Source: Patiria miniata
Taxonomy: Eukaryota > Echinodermata > Asteroidea > Valvatida > Asterinidae
Direction of reading: 5' to 3'
DNA: 64,000 bases
Assembly: GCF_015706575.1 (NCBI RefSeq)
Contig: NW_024037047.1
Location: 2,484,632 to 2,548,631 of the forward strand
Shown here one piece after another: positions 21,600 to 33,389 of this stretch (position 1 is the first letter of the stretch; the number at the start of each line of letters is the position of its first letter). Below the pieces are notes generated by a model. That model did not search any database and was not told where the DNA came from. It saw only the letters and a program-made list of their open reading frames with translations. The translations under genes were made by a program, and so were the position numbers.

Positions 21600-23118
21600 T
21601 AAAAAAAAATTCCAAGACTAGAAATCTAGATAACACCAATATCAGCAATTAATATGTCATTTGGGATTAAATATCTGAATTACTATGTCCTTTGAAAAAA
21701 ATGAACAAGTCGGAAGAAACATCGGGATTTTGTTCACTTTTAATTTCTATAAACTTTAAAACTTCAAACAGCCTCAGGAGAAAGAGTAGTACATGATGCA
21801 TATATAATTATGGACAACAATATTTTTGAATGTAAATGAAGAAACGTCGAGGAATTGTCTGATAAGCATTCACAAAACAGCCGTTGATTAGACCGGCTTG
21901 ACCAGTGGGGGTTTAACAACTGACCACTGTCCAACTCCTTGATAATCCCACCCTGCGGCCGCTGCCGGTGTCTAACCTTTCCGATGGTCACTTGCTTCCA
22001 TTCAATTCCGATTCAAGGAATAATACAATTCAACAAGTGATTTTCTTTTTGGTCAACTACGGAGGCGATTTGTGGTGGACAATCACTGGACAAATCTCAA
22101 TCATTTCTGGATGAAATTATTTGTCAAATCGTTAATCGTCGCGTGCGCTTTGTCAGCAGGTCTTATACCGCACATCAATCAAACGTTACCGTTGCTTGGA
22201 ATTCTAGGAATGAGGGGATCCCTGACTAAGAAAAGACGCAAAGTTTCAACCAACATAAGAATATGTCATTTTCACACATGACTCAGATAATTTAGTTTTT
22301 TGGGGGATTTTTGATAAGATGAAATTTGCGTCGGGAGACGTAAATTTTACATTTTTCTCGCAATCCAGTGGATACAGACTCTGACTATACAAGGTTTTTA
22401 GAAAAGGTCGGCGAAAGGAAAAAAAAACAATACAAAATGTTGCGGAATGTAATGAAGTTATGTTAGCAGAATTGTTTAGGCCATCAAGTTGAGTATGCTT
22501 CAAACATCGCGTGCGACTATCGTTTCTTCTCTAAACGTGGTTAAAAGATGGTATAAAGTTAAGAATGTTTATGCTAATGAGTTCCAACATCAGTAATGGT
22601 CTTAACGAAAGTCAAGGTGTTAACGCAGGCCGAATAAAGACTATTTGGTATGATTGACAGGTTAGCAAGCATAACGTGTGATAAACTGTTTATCGACTGT
22701 TTAGATGTGAAATCTAATTAAGAGACCTTTTGTATATTTTTCAGTGGAGTTTTCATGTTTATTGCTTTACTTCGGCAAGTTGAAGTTGAGAAATCCAACC
22801 CGTTAGAACACCCGTCCTCTTAATTTTGCCTGCTTACATAACAGAAAGCCTCTTGTCTTTGCGGTTAAGGTGCAAAAACTCCATGTTCCTTGTTGGGGTT
22901 TGATGGAATTTGGGAAGGGGAAGCGGGGGTGTAATACTTTGGGTGTGGAATCTCTCCTTCCGGACCACATGCGAACAAAAACTTGACAGTGTCTAGTCAA
23001 GGGTGGTGGTGTTTGTTTGTTTGTTCGTATGTTCGGTTGTACCTTTACGTTTGTTGGTTGGTCGGTCGCAGCTAGAAAGTTTCTATTAGGCCTACATGCA
23101 CCCAAGAAATCCCTGCTT
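21600..23118. other. Unique DNA without a supported gene
   Basis: 21,880-21,990 is a small GC-rich patch. A plus-strand ATG at 22,111 starts a signal-peptide-like stretch (MKLFVKSLIVACALSAG), but it has no supporting splice or downstream context. 22,800-23,100 is unremarkable. Confidence 0.3.
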
Positions 23119-23400
23119 TTTAAATTACATAAACGTTGTTCAAAGCGAAGATACCATGCGTAGTTATTTCGCCTGATATGGTGTCATTTAGAAGAAAACT
23201 AACACTGAACTTCAAGGTGGTTTCGAAATAGCGTGCCCGTGGGAGCACTTTCGCGATAGCAACCGTTACGGAATCCAGAGCGAAACCCCCAAATTGTGCA
23301 TTTGTTTTGGTTTTCCCAAATTGTATAGTATCCACTGAGCTGTTCCACATGTAAGTTGTTGAGAAATATTGTTGCATCAAAAGAAAAAGAAATGCACAAA
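23119..23400 (+). mobile_element. Family D-like decayed MITE, copy 4
   Basis: Contains TTATTTCGCCTGATATGG, GTGTCATTTAGAAGAAAAC and GTATCCACTGAGCTGTTCC, in the same order as in family D. The ends are not recognisable. A 147-codon minus-strand frame covers it but is best explained as chance, because its core is repeat. Confidence 0.45.
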
Positions 23401-23919
23401 CTGCTGCGCAGCTTTCAAACAGATTTTCGTGCAGTGGGGTATGCGCCACCTCACTTGCGTAGTTGGAGCCAAACTCGGGCATAATTATCTCATTAAGAAA
23501 CAAATCTGATTTTTTTTCCTCTATGAGTTGGATCCCGTTTGTGAATATGAACTGAACCAACAATCGTACAGGCTATATTGCGAAAAATAGCTGATAAAGA
23601 GTCATGTTGCTGAATTTTTATCCTTTATGGGTACAGATGCGGAAGAAACGGCTTTAGGCCCGGTTAGCTATGCACGTTTTTAGTTGCCAGCATATCAGAG
23701 ATTATAGCCCCAGTTGCTCCTTTAAAAATGTGCTACGATCTTCATCACAAGTTTTGCTTATACCAAAATTCATTGTTTCTCAAAATTGTCCCAGGCTCAT
23801 CATTCCTCAGAGGACGACATTCCTATCACATCACCCATCTTCAATTTTCTTATCAATAGCTACATCAGTTTTTCCTCAACTCCCTTTAGACGTGAAGAAA
23901 AAAAAATAAGGCCATCAAA

Positions 23920-24160
23920 TTTAGGCAACCGTCTTCCCAAAGCTTGTGGCCGGAGCGGAGAGAAGGGAGGACGGCATGATCGGGAGTTTTCCCTGCGGTC
24001 CTTCGTGCCCCTGCGGGGGAAACTCTGCCGTGCCCAGACCGCGATTGGCCCGTATACTGGCGCGGCCTGTTCCCGCAGAATGCGGAGAGAGAAGAAGAAA
24101 AAAGTGGGACTTAATTTCCCTTGTGTTGCTTGCCAGTCCCCTGCCCCATGTTGTTGTAAT
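23920..24160. promoter_or_regulatory. GC-rich unique island
   Basis: CpG-rich block with an inverted CCAAT (GCGATTGGCCCG) and several CCCGCAG/CTGCGG words. Frames stay open on both strands because of composition. Possible promoter-like or regulatory element; no exon is identified. Confidence 0.25.
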
Positions 24161-24419
24161 GACGCCAGCTTTCTTATTACAGATAAAAAAAAAAAGAGGC
24201 GGTTTCTCTTGTTGTTTTTACCCCGGAATTGGTAGATAAGGAATCTAGGGATGTTTGGGGGAGGGGAGGGGGAAGGGTCTGTTATCGGGAAACTGTGGAT
24301 CACTAATGGCGAGATGTTGCCAGCAACTTGTGTGAAAGGCTACTTGCATTCTACGATCTGGCCACAAAGTTTTGGTACAATTATTTAGTCACGGGGCTTT
24401 ACCGGGTGTATTCACTCAT

Positions 24420-24690
24420 ATTGTACAAGTCCTGGGTCAGATTCGACGGGGAAACCGGGTCAGATTCGACCAAGAATCCGGATCAGAGTTGAACTGACAC
24501 TCTTCTTGATAAGTGTCATTTTTGTGTGTAATAAAATGGCACTTTTCTTGGTTAAAATAACACTTTTTGTGTGTCAAAATGGCACTTTTTTTCCTGCTCA
24601 ATTGGCTCTGTGACTCAGAAAAGTGTCATTGACCCGGAACAATTTCAGGTCAAATTTTGACCCGGATTTTGGTCGAATCTGAGTCGGGAC
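24420..24690. repeat. GTGTCA/GACCCGG complex repeat, copy 1
   Basis: Bounded by inverted words GGGTCAGATTCGAC on the left and GTCGAATCTGAGTCGGGAC on the right. The interior repeats AAGTGTCATTT, AAATGGCACTTTT and TTGACCCGGA. Related word mixtures lie at 32,505-32,985 and 47,727-48,045. Confidence 0.6.
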
Positions 24691-25094
24691 TTTTAGGACC
24701 GCAGTGCGACATAATGGTCTTGTTCCTTGTCGGCATGGTACAGTATTGCTTCATATGAAGAAACAGGACACCAGACTATTTTCCTAGATATGAGTTTTGT
24801 ATGAAGACTATATTGCCCACGAGCCTCGTTATGGGACGCATAGACTTGCGTGTAAAGAAAAACCAAGATGGCGGTTTCCAGGGGTCTATGTCCAACCAAT
24901 CCTACACGGTCATGCCCCATTTCCCCTTTCACACAGTGCACGCTTCACGTACACCCAGACACCTTCGCTTACCGCGCGTGTCGACTGCGATCCCCGCTTG
25001 TCCGAACCAATTTCTATCACATAATGATTGCGCAGGCTTCCTCAAGCAAAGCTTCCATGTACTTTATTCCTTCCGTCGTGACTCGGTTTGGCTA

Positions 25095-25140
25095 ATCAGG
25101 GGCGGAGCTAGGGTAGTTGAAACTAGGGCGTGCCCTAAAA
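25095..25140. mobile_element. Possible hAT-type transposon end fragment
   Basis: CAGGGGCGGAGCTAGGGTAG resembles the CAGGGGCGGA(T/G)C ends common in hAT-type elements. No matching right end was found nearby, so only a fragment is claimed. Confidence 0.3.
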
Positions 25141-25549
25141 CAGAAGTCTTAGCATAAAACAGACTCTGTCTTGTCATTTCTACAAACGTTGGTACAAATG
25201 TATAAGCTTTTACATATACGAGCCCATTCATGTGGCCGCAGATTGCAACTGCAGCCTCATTTGTCAACGGAGCCGTGGAAATTACTCAAGACGAAACTTG
25301 GATTTGAATTTTTTTTGGATTTGATGTCCCGTGTTGATTCCATGTCCCTTGTTGATTCAATGCAGGATTTATGTACTATGATTTGTTTTTGGTTTTGTTA
25401 TCACTTGCAGAATATAATGTGTTACCCTTTCATTGATATGGTGTTGTCTTGCCTTGAATTTGTGCTGGTTCATTAACCAAACAAAAAATAACTGCGTGAC
25501 TCTCTTCAAATATGTTCCCCAAAATCTGGAAGACGAATCTCCGTCGATC

Positions 25550-26399
25550 GCTGCAATCCCGTAGGGCTGGGGACTAATGAGTCACGTGATGTAGCTTTGG
25601 TGTCGGGGGGGGGGTAGGGGAATAGTACAGCTACCTTGACTTGAGTTGGAGTTTTGGAAGAGAAGAAGAAATAAAAACAGACAGACAAACCCAGGAAATG
25701 CTTGAGGGTTCTGGGTGAAAAAAAATCATGCGAGGGGGATTTTTAGCGTGCAGGGCTGGAAGTGGCAGCGGGCGATTGGAGCCTGAACCCCCCTCGGGTG
25801 CTCGGCTGGGATGGTGCGGTGCCTTCCCGGAGTCTTTTGTGTATATTTTTAGGGAATAGTTGGACAAGTCTAAGCCCCGCCCCCGGTATGAATAATTGAT
25901 ACGTAAAGCTCCCTTGTTTCACGGCAAGGTCTGTGACACTGGTCTGGTACCCCGCGTCATTGCGTGCATTACCAATGCGACATGGAAGACCGCGGGCCCG
26001 TATATCTCTATAATACACTTTCCATAATAAACTACTGTCAGAGAGTGTGTTCTTAGAATAACAAAAGCGAGGAGGGAAATGCTATGAATGGATTGAACCG
26101 GACAAGAAAAGTGCAAAGAGGGTTGCTTCCTTGGAAGTGCGGGGTTGTAGATTTTTTTTTTCTGTGGTCGTGGAATCCCGTGCTTGTTGGACGTGGAGCG
26201 TAGCTGGACTCCGCTGTAACACCATAGAGCCTCCGTGTGTTTCTTCACTTCGCTTGAGTGAGCACAGCCCGTGTCCTATGTCCGCTGGAATTTGGCCGGC
26301 CAACAAACGCACTGCCGTAACTCGGTCACTGACTGCCGGTGTCATCCGACCGTACGCAATAACTCCCTTGTAGTCTTTCTTCTTTATATCTTCTTTTTC
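25550..26399. promoter_or_regulatory. GC-rich region upstream of the candidate first exon
   Basis: Patches of CpG-rich sequence (25,740-25,890, 25,940-26,010 and 26,160-26,360) rise above the AT-rich background towards the candidate promoter. A TTTATATC word at about 26,384 could act as a TATA-like element. No coding frame is convincing. Confidence 0.25.
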
Positions 26400-27279
26400 T
26401 TCGGGGACTCTCTATTGACGGGCCGGCTCGAGATAAAGTCTGTGTTGTTTGTTAGTTGGTGGGTCGGCCGACGATCGAGCGAGAAAGCTTCAACGTCTTG
26501 TGAGAGACTGGCCTCCTCAGTTCAGCCGCGGCGCTCGGGTTTCACCACAACCCAACAAACAGACTAAAACATCTGTAACCAAACAGCAACTGGCAATTTG
26601 AGACCCTGACAGCTAGTCACCATCACTCAAGAGGGAGAGAGAGAAAAAAAATCTCCCTTAGATTTCCAGAGGTCTTAAGTTCCTTCCTTCAGCCGTTGCC
26701 GAAAGGTACACCGATTTAATTACGGCGAGTTTTGCTCCGAGAAAATTACCTGGGCGGGTCTTATAGGGAGTCAGTCACGGGGAGAAGACGGGGCGAGACT
26801 CCCGACGATCCCGGTTGAGTCGAATCAAGACAGCTTGGTGTGTTTGGTCGGCTGTTTTCAGCGAGCTTGCACCCCGAGGCTCCGTACTCTGAGCCAAGCT
26901 CACCGTGTCTCCGCCAGCCAGCGCACGGGGACTTTTGGCAGCTCAGGCCCCGGCCGGCTCATCAGTGTTTACGCTCGGAGCGAGGGAGGGTTTTTCCCGC
27001 GATATCATCGGCAGCCGTCGGACACTGATTGGGCCGAACTCATTCTTGTGGTCAGTCTTCCGGTCACCACAACTCCGTCAAGACAATTGTACCCAACTCC
27101 CTTCACTCGTGTGCTTCAACTACACTCACTCTTCACTCGATCACTTCAGTGAATACAACATCGACTTAACTCGGCGCTCTCAATTGACTGACCGCACAAT
27201 ATAACGGCCGCAGTCACCAAAAAAGAGAAGGTAGATTACAGGAATTACTTCCGATACAGTGCAACAACGCCAACAGTCG
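26400..27279 (+). promoter_or_regulatory. CpG-rich promoter / 5' UTR of a candidate secreted-protein gene
   Basis: The longest GC-rich and CpG-rich stretch in the window, in direct continuity with the coding start at 27,280 and the splice donor at 27,379. Several initiator-like TCAGTC words occur (for example near 26,770 and 27,052), so the transcription start cannot be fixed. Three overlapping plus-strand frames remain open between 26,835 and 27,204, as expected from composition. None continues into the donor, so I treat the region as untranslated. An in-frame TAG at 27,232 closes the coding frame upstream. Confidence 0.45.
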
Positions 27280-27378
27280 ATGCTTATCGCCAGCCAAAAA
27301 CCTACCGGGACATTTGGACCGAACCACCCGCTGAATTTCCTGCGATTCACGGTGCTTTTTTTATTTTACCTCTCCACG
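27280..27378 (+). CDS. Candidate first coding exon encoding a signal peptide (partial gene)
   Basis: Thirty-three codons from ATG to a perfect GTAAGT donor (exon end ACG, intron from 27,379). The peptide begins MLIASQKPTG and ends in a hydrophobic run, RFTVLFLFYLST, consistent with an uncleaved-length signal peptide that has a short polar N-region. The frame crosses the splice site in phase 0. It is preceded in frame by a stop 48 bp upstream, so this ATG is the natural start. If translated past the donor it meets a stop within nine codons, as expected for an intron. A short signal-peptide exon followed by a long intron is common in secreted ligands and receptors, but the product cannot be named because no later exon was recognised. 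Confidence 0.45.
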
Positions 27379-29379
27379 GTAAGTCACAATCTAATTATGC
27401 TCTGATAACTCTAATGAATTGCGGCCTAATTGCCTTGGCATTCGTCAACTATCTAAATCGATAAAGCAAACAACCAAACACCAGTGGAATTTACCTCCAT
27501 GGGACTAACTGTAACCACATGTCTAACTCTGAAAATTGTGTCCAAGATCCATGGCATGAACACAATCCTAATTATAAGAGGTTTCTAAAATCAAATTCAA
27601 CACCAAAGGCTGTAACTTATGCCAACTCGTTCCTCTTTTCTTTACCAATTTTCCAACCATTTTCCCCATGAAAAAGCGGATCCACCATATTTCCATTTTG
27701 ATTTCTGGTTTACTCCATCTGATTCACTAAAAAAAAACCACATGTTTTGTGATCAGTCATCGATTTGTAAAGGCAATGCGTTTATTTGTACATTACTGCT
27801 GTTGCATTGTATAAACACGCAATGACATTGATGCTCATTTTTGTGTACATGCTGAGATGGTTTCTATACTTTTCGACTCTTTCGTCGAACAACTGAGGCT
27901 GACCAATTTTGTTTTTTTAATCGGACAAAAAAACAATTCACTTTGTGTTCTCAACTCCATTTGTCTCAGGTATACTTTTCAGCAAAGTTCGATGTGTCAG
28001 GAGAATATATCAGAAACTGCAAACCAGCTTTTGCAATGCATGACTTGTAATACAACAAAATTCCATTGTCATGTTCATGTTAACCACGTCTTCCCACCCT
28101 TTTTTATTTCGAAAATTAATGGATTCACATAGAATCACTTCTCTAACAAATTACATACATTTACATTTATGCTTTATTATTTTTTCTGGAAAGTATGCAA
28201 ATGTACCTGATTTGTTTATAAATATCATCCCAATTTTGAGGAAAACATGAATTGATGATCAATTCACGAAATGACGGATTGATTTGTGCGTATATTACAT
28301 CTCATGTATTTCATAAAACACAAGGTTAGATATTTCCTTTTGTCTTTTGTGTTCATAAATTTGCTTTAACACACAAACATTCTCCAGATTCCATAAATTT
28401 CCAGTCACTTAGACAAGTCCAACTGGTGGCTTCTTACATTCAAAAATTCATTTTGAACGCATTCCTAATAAATTCGTTGGACTGTTTCTTTGGACATTTC
28501 AAGAAGTACATAGTGCAAACTGTAGCCTTGAGTCGGCCCAGAAATCAATTAATTATGCCAACTCGACACCACAAGGGAGGCGGGTTGGTTTTTTGTGCAC
28601 TGGCCTGGAATTGTATTACTCATGTAAATCCCTAAACATGGCGGTCATTTTTATGTATGCAGCGCTGAAATAGACACCACATAGTTTGAATCGAGTTACG
28701 ATGAATTTTTAATGTGCATCTTTTGAACATATTTGTGGTAACTTTCGGCATGGTGGGAAACTTTGCCGATTTTACTTTTTTACCATTGGAGGCGAATGGT
28801 TGTCGTTTATCATCTGTACTTTTGTAGTTTCTGTTCCCAGTCTTCTGAGATTGAGGATGAAAGTTTTGTCATGGCATGCTAAAATCTTTCTTGATAGATA
28901 TCAAGGTCAAAAGGTCGCACTTCCAAAATGCCAAAATTTCTAGTCTGGAAGAGCACCAGTGGGCAGGAAACGAAGCGTTAGATAAATAAGCTCCAATATT
29001 CGTATTTCTTTCACATGAAATGATAGTTTTATTGCTTCCACAAAAAGACCAGTATTATCATGAAGAGGGTGTCACACTACAAGCAATAGCTGACACTTCC
29101 TCGCAATCAGTAATTAAACCTCAGTTGTTGTTTTTGTGGCTTAAGATGCCAGCCTCCCTGCAGAGTCATTTTTTATCTAAACTCAACTCCCGAATCGGAG
29201 TCTACAAATAAACAAGATAAATTCCTTGCGATATCCGTCGATGTAATGTATAGATCTTACTTACACGTGTATGCCTGCATGGGAAACGGGACAAGAACAC
29301 TATTTTGGAGTCTTAAGAGATTATACATGTACATGTAACTTCAGCTTCAGCAAGTGTAGTTGCTTGTCGTGATCCAAAA
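27379..29379 (+). other. Start of the presumed first intron
   Basis: Begins GTAAGTCACAATCTAATT. AT-rich unique sequence with TAATTA-type words, no recognisable exon and no dispersed repeat. A plus-strand frame at 29,020-29,211 is not supported. ACATGGCGG at 28,637 is a YY1-like word. Confidence 0.35.
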
Positions 29380-29640
29380 TAGTGCATGGTTTGGCAGACC
29401 ACCGCACGGCAATCCGCACCGTGCCGAAGCCTCGGTCCACCCGTGGCCGTCCCACGTTTGTCCAGCGGTCTGAGTGGGTTTGTCTTTGGTCATTGTTGGC
29501 CGGACTTCTCCGGACAATGGACGGGGCTCCCGAGATGGCTATTTACTGACCGGTTTAGCAAACTCAATATTGGGGCTAATCCGGATGAGAGGGGGTTCCT
29601 CACGGTAGCCAGGAGTGGCGATAAAGTCAATATGTTGACT
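29380..29640. promoter_or_regulatory. GC-rich unique island with SOX-like site
   Basis: About 250 bp of GC-rich unique sequence inside the presumed intron, with GGACAATGG (29,512-29,520), a canonical SOX-type ACAATGG. The ATTGTCCGG word is shared, on the other strand, with islands at 12,584 and 41,471. A candidate intronic enhancer. Confidence 0.28.
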
Positions 29641-30334
29641 TGAAAGAACCGCAAGCTTGTTTAAAAGACGTCTTTTATAATAGACACTGTCAATTTGTCT
29701 TGATGGACTGCGTCAAGTTACAAAGTGGGTTACTGTCTGTATACATGCAGAACCAAAAATAGCAGCTGAATGTCATTTTGAAATGAATGATCTAACATAA
29801 TGGCCAGTGTAGGGGTTTTGGAGTAAGATATGCATGACATCATTGTACCGATAGTTCACATCTGGGAAGCATAGTGCACAATAGTTTCCAAAACTTCAAG
29901 AAGTCGTGAGTGCTTTCCCCCCAAAAGGAACCAAAAACGATTGAACGATATTGTCCCTTATCCAACGACATTTCAGGATGACTGTGTCATGTTTCCATGT
30001 AAAAATACTTTTTTTACAAGATTACACTTTTTCGTACCTTATGTCCGTGCACTGTTCTCAATAGTTGCCTCTCAACATGTATTTTTTAACAAAAAAAACA
30101 CCTTGACTATTCTTTGACATATCGCGATAAAAGTCATTAGAATCGCTTATCTCATCTACATCAATAAGCAACGAAAGCACACTGTGCCAATTCTAAAGCA
30201 AACTTGCTTCGTGCACATGAAAAATCCACAAGTCATGTGTTGATACTTTCCCACTCAATCGATATATTTTGCGGTTAATGGAAACCACAGAAGTGGCATG
30301 AAAGCTGAAAACTAGTAGTTGGTAATCCACGAAG
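29641..30334. other. Unique AT-rich DNA
   Basis: No gene, transposon end or tandem structure is recognised. Confidence 0.35.
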
Positions 30335-30780
30335 GGTTGTATCTTTGTGATAGTAGTATCTTCATACAGCTTCATTATAGTGGTATATTCATAATACTAT
30401 GTAACAGTGTTATCTTCACATTACCACGATGTAGCTATCTTCGTATAAATAGTCGTACAGGTATCTTCATGTAAATTCATAATAATAGTTATATCTTCAT
30501 AATACAATGTATTAGATGTAACATCTTCATAATATCATGTACATATCTTCGTAATAGTGGTGTCTTCAAATATAGAGCAATTAACAGCTTCAAAGTACCA
30601 TGTAGATACATGTGTATCTTCATTATAGTGGTATCTTCACAATACCATGTAGATATCTTCAAAATACCATAGTGCATATCTTTACAATACCATAATTATA
30701 TACTTCAAAATAGTTATATCTTCACAATACCATAAAAGATATCTTCGTACTGGTATCTTCATCATATGGTATTCTTTGTA
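30335..30780. repeat. Degenerate ATCTTCA(TA)AATACCATG tandem array
   Basis: About 20 imperfect units of TATCTTCATAATACCATGTA, with variable spacers such as GTGGT and AGATA, running for about 445 bp. High divergence between units indicates an old array. Short minus-strand frames over it are a by-product. Confidence 0.85.
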
Positions 30781-31351
30781 GGCATAGTGAAAAATCCCAA
30801 TACAAACTGTGTATACAGACTATCACATTGCCCGATTGAAGACATGTACTTGACTCGTTCAATGGCCGAATAATCCGGTTAGTTCCAACCGTGTCTGCAC
30901 ACTTATCTTGAACGCCTTGTTAACGCTTATGAATGGTGCAGTGCAATCGGGTGCAACAGTGAACCAACTCGATGACTCCACGGCTTCTGAAGTTATTGAC
31001 TAAAATGTGTCATTTACAAGACTGACTTCATCCCTAAAATTTGTAATCAGTATATTCGTTGAATGCAGTAAGAATCGGCATCGTTTCCCATGTATTAGAT
31101 CTTGTGTCGAAGTGTTGAATATCTGGGTATTGAGCCAAATTTCGCAGTCGCGCAGTGACCGAACACACTCTACGACGAGCGATCATCTTACCGGCAACGA
31201 GTGGCGAACTTCGTGGGGCCAAAAGTGCAATACACTCGGTTGACATTTACAGTCATCGGCCGCTGAAATTTGATCGGTTCTTATCCTAGAACTACCTCAG
31301 AATCCTTTGTATGTTGTTGACACTCCGTAAAGATAAATCCTTTTCAATTTT
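30781..31351. other. Unique DNA without a supported gene
   Basis: 31,070-31,245 is mildly GC-rich and keeps frames open on both strands. Nothing recognisable. Confidence 0.3.
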
Positions 31352-31762
31352 CACATAATAGGATCATTTGCATTTATCCCAAAAGTGACCTACCGAATCA
31401 TTATCAAAAAGCTTACTTGGATCAAAGATCGTACTTGTAGTAGTGGTACTAAACCCCCTTGAAATTATTGCGTCTGGCTTGATGTCATTTAGAAGAAATC
31501 AAGAAATGTAGGTGATTCCCAACGATCAGTTAGTTGACATATTTTTGGGAAAAAGAGTTCTATAGACGAAATCATGCATGATCAACAAAAGGTTGCCCAT
31601 GGTTTTTCACTGTTTTCTCGAAAAGTGTAATATCCACTAAGCTGAAACTAGTAACAGGTTAGGTTTTGAACATTCTGCTTTGGAATTTGTGTGGTGTTAT
31701 TATTGGAAACGCAAATGAAAAGCACGTGATCCTAGTATAAGCAAATGTTATTCCTACTAAAG
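31352..31762 (+). mobile_element. Family D MITE, copy 2
   Basis: The best-preserved copy of this family. It starts AGGATCATTTGCATTTATCC and ends AGCAAATGTTATTCCTAC, which compares with the GCAAATGTTGTATATTCCC end of the main MITE. Internal blocks GAAATTATTGCGTCTGGC, GATGTCATTTAGAAGAAATC and GATTCCCAACGATC match copy 1 at 10,122. No TTAA flanks remain. No coding frame. Confidence 0.6.
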
Positions 31763-32504
31763 TTGTGTTCGTTCCTGTAGCCTCCAGAATTGTTTCTGCT
31801 TTTCCCTCGGTTGCAATTCTTCTTAATGCTACTGATGGCCTTTATGTTTTTGCTAATTGTGCCCTGTAGCACCTTTGTTCTGGTGATTTACTCTTTCTGT
31901 ATACTGCGATTTAATATTACTCATCTTATGCTACTATTTATATGTCAAAGTGACTTAGCATTAAATTCTCCTGTACATGCAACATGCATACCTGCATAAC
32001 TCCTCAGGTGTCACGATACAATGCTGCAATGCACTATACATGACATATCAACATAAACCTATATCACATGGCTTGTTTATCATTGGATTATATACGCTGC
32101 GGACGTCGTCCTCAACGTAGCGTGGGTAATAACATTTGTGCACCGCGTGCCAAGTGAGCTGGAAAAGAATGCCTGTCTTCCTCCGTATAGCTTGGACTAG
32201 TTGCGCAGGTAGTTTGTTGCAACTTGTTAAGGGATGGAGTGAATTTGATCTTTAGATCACTGGTGTATATATTTATGTACTTGAGTACCCTTTGGATTTC
32301 AAGCATTCTTATGACTGTGTATCGTGAAACTTGGGAAGGGATTTGCCACTTGTCGAGTAGAAAGCACTCATTTTTGTTATCTTTAGGATATTAGAGATAT
32401 GTGACTGTTCGTTTGGATTTTGCAATTAGGGATGGTCGTAACTTGAGTTGAATCGTTCCACTATAGGTTGGCTTTCGTCAATAACAACTCGCTGGTAAGT
32501 CGCT
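31763..32504. other. Unique AT-rich DNA
   Basis: No supported gene. A 69-codon hydrophobic plus-strand frame (31,790-31,999) arises from T-rich sequence. Confidence 0.3.
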
Positions 32505-32632
32505 GGTAAGTTTTGACCCGGAATGCGGGTTCTATTTGACCGAAGGGATACTTATCCGGGTCGTAATTAACACTTCTCCGGATCCTTTACCGGGTCACAT
32601 GACCCGGAAACCTTGACACAAGTGGGTTTTTT
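32505..32632. repeat. GACCCGG-rich flank of the minisatellite
   Basis: Five GACCCGG or CCGGGTC words within 130 bp, plus ACACTTCTCCGG. This matches the word mixture of the complex repeats at 24,420 and 47,727 and links them to the adjoining 21-bp array. Confidence 0.55.
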
Positions 32633-32966
32633 TTGACCTGGAAGAGTGTCGTTTTGACCAGGAAGAGTGTCGTTTTGACTTGGAAGAGTGTCGTTTTGAC
32701 CTGGAAGAGTGTCGTTTTGACCTGGAACAGTGGAAGAGTGTCGTTTTGACCTGGAAGAGTGGAAGAGTGTCGTTTTGACCTGGAAGAGGGTCTGTTTTGA
32801 CCTGGAACAGTGGAAGAGTGTCTGTTTTGACCTGGAACAGTGGAAGAGTGTCGTTTTGACCTGGAAGAGTGCCGTTTTGACCTGGAAGAGTGTCGTTTTG
32901 ACTTGGAAGAGTGTCGTTTTGACCTGGAAGAGTGTCGTTTCGACCTGGAAGAGTGTCGTTTTGACC
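32633..32966. repeat. 21-bp minisatellite (TTTTGACCTGGAAGAGTGTCG)
   Basis: About 15 units of a 21-bp word close to TTTTGACCTGGAAGAGTGTC plus G, with a shorter GGAACAGTGGAAGAGTGTC variant inserted several times. As 21 is a multiple of three, frames stay open across the array on both strands, giving artefactual heptad peptides such as SRSKRHS and LEECRFD. The unit appears to have been amplified from the neighbouring GTGTC/GACCCGG complex repeat. Confidence 0.9.
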
Positions 32967-33389
32967 GGTTAAGCCTATTGGAATCCGGATTCCGAGTCAA
33001 GACTGACCAGAGACTTTGTATAAAGAGTGCAGAATGTTGCCGGGTGAGAATTGATGATGTTGCCAGATTATAGTCGGTATTCGTTTTCAAACAAGCTTGA
33101 AAAAAATTGGGTTTTTACCTGTATAGAAACACCACTAGCGACGTCTAAACGTGTTCTTGCCTTTCGTGTATCATTGGTATTTAATATAATTTGACAAGAA
33201 GTAAAAGCCTCTCTGATAATCCTTGGACAATCCAAACCACTTGTCGGTATACCCCTTCTACCGACCCCAGTTTGGCGAGCGCCTTCACCATTATGCAATC
33301 ACTTCCTGACCAACCTCTCATCAATCATTTGCTGTCAGCGCAGTGATAAACGATCTGCTCACACCAACCCTGACCACTGCACAATAGAA
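32967..33389. other. Unique DNA without a supported gene
   Basis: No exon or dispersed repeat is recognised. Confidence 0.3.

Noticed and set aside
22111-22281. Signal-peptide-like ATG frame (MKLFVKSLIVACALSAG)
   Set aside because: No splice donor of quality, no CpG context and no recognisable mature peptide. A hydrophobic start can arise by chance in T-rich DNA.
23120-23563. 147-codon minus-strand frame
   Set aside because: Its core coincides with a decayed family D MITE, so the frame is most likely accidental.
32587-33090. 167-codon minus-strand frame with SRSKRHS heptads, and matching plus-strand LEECRFD frames
   Set aside because: Explained by the 21-bp minisatellite, whose unit is a multiple of three and lacks stops on both strands.
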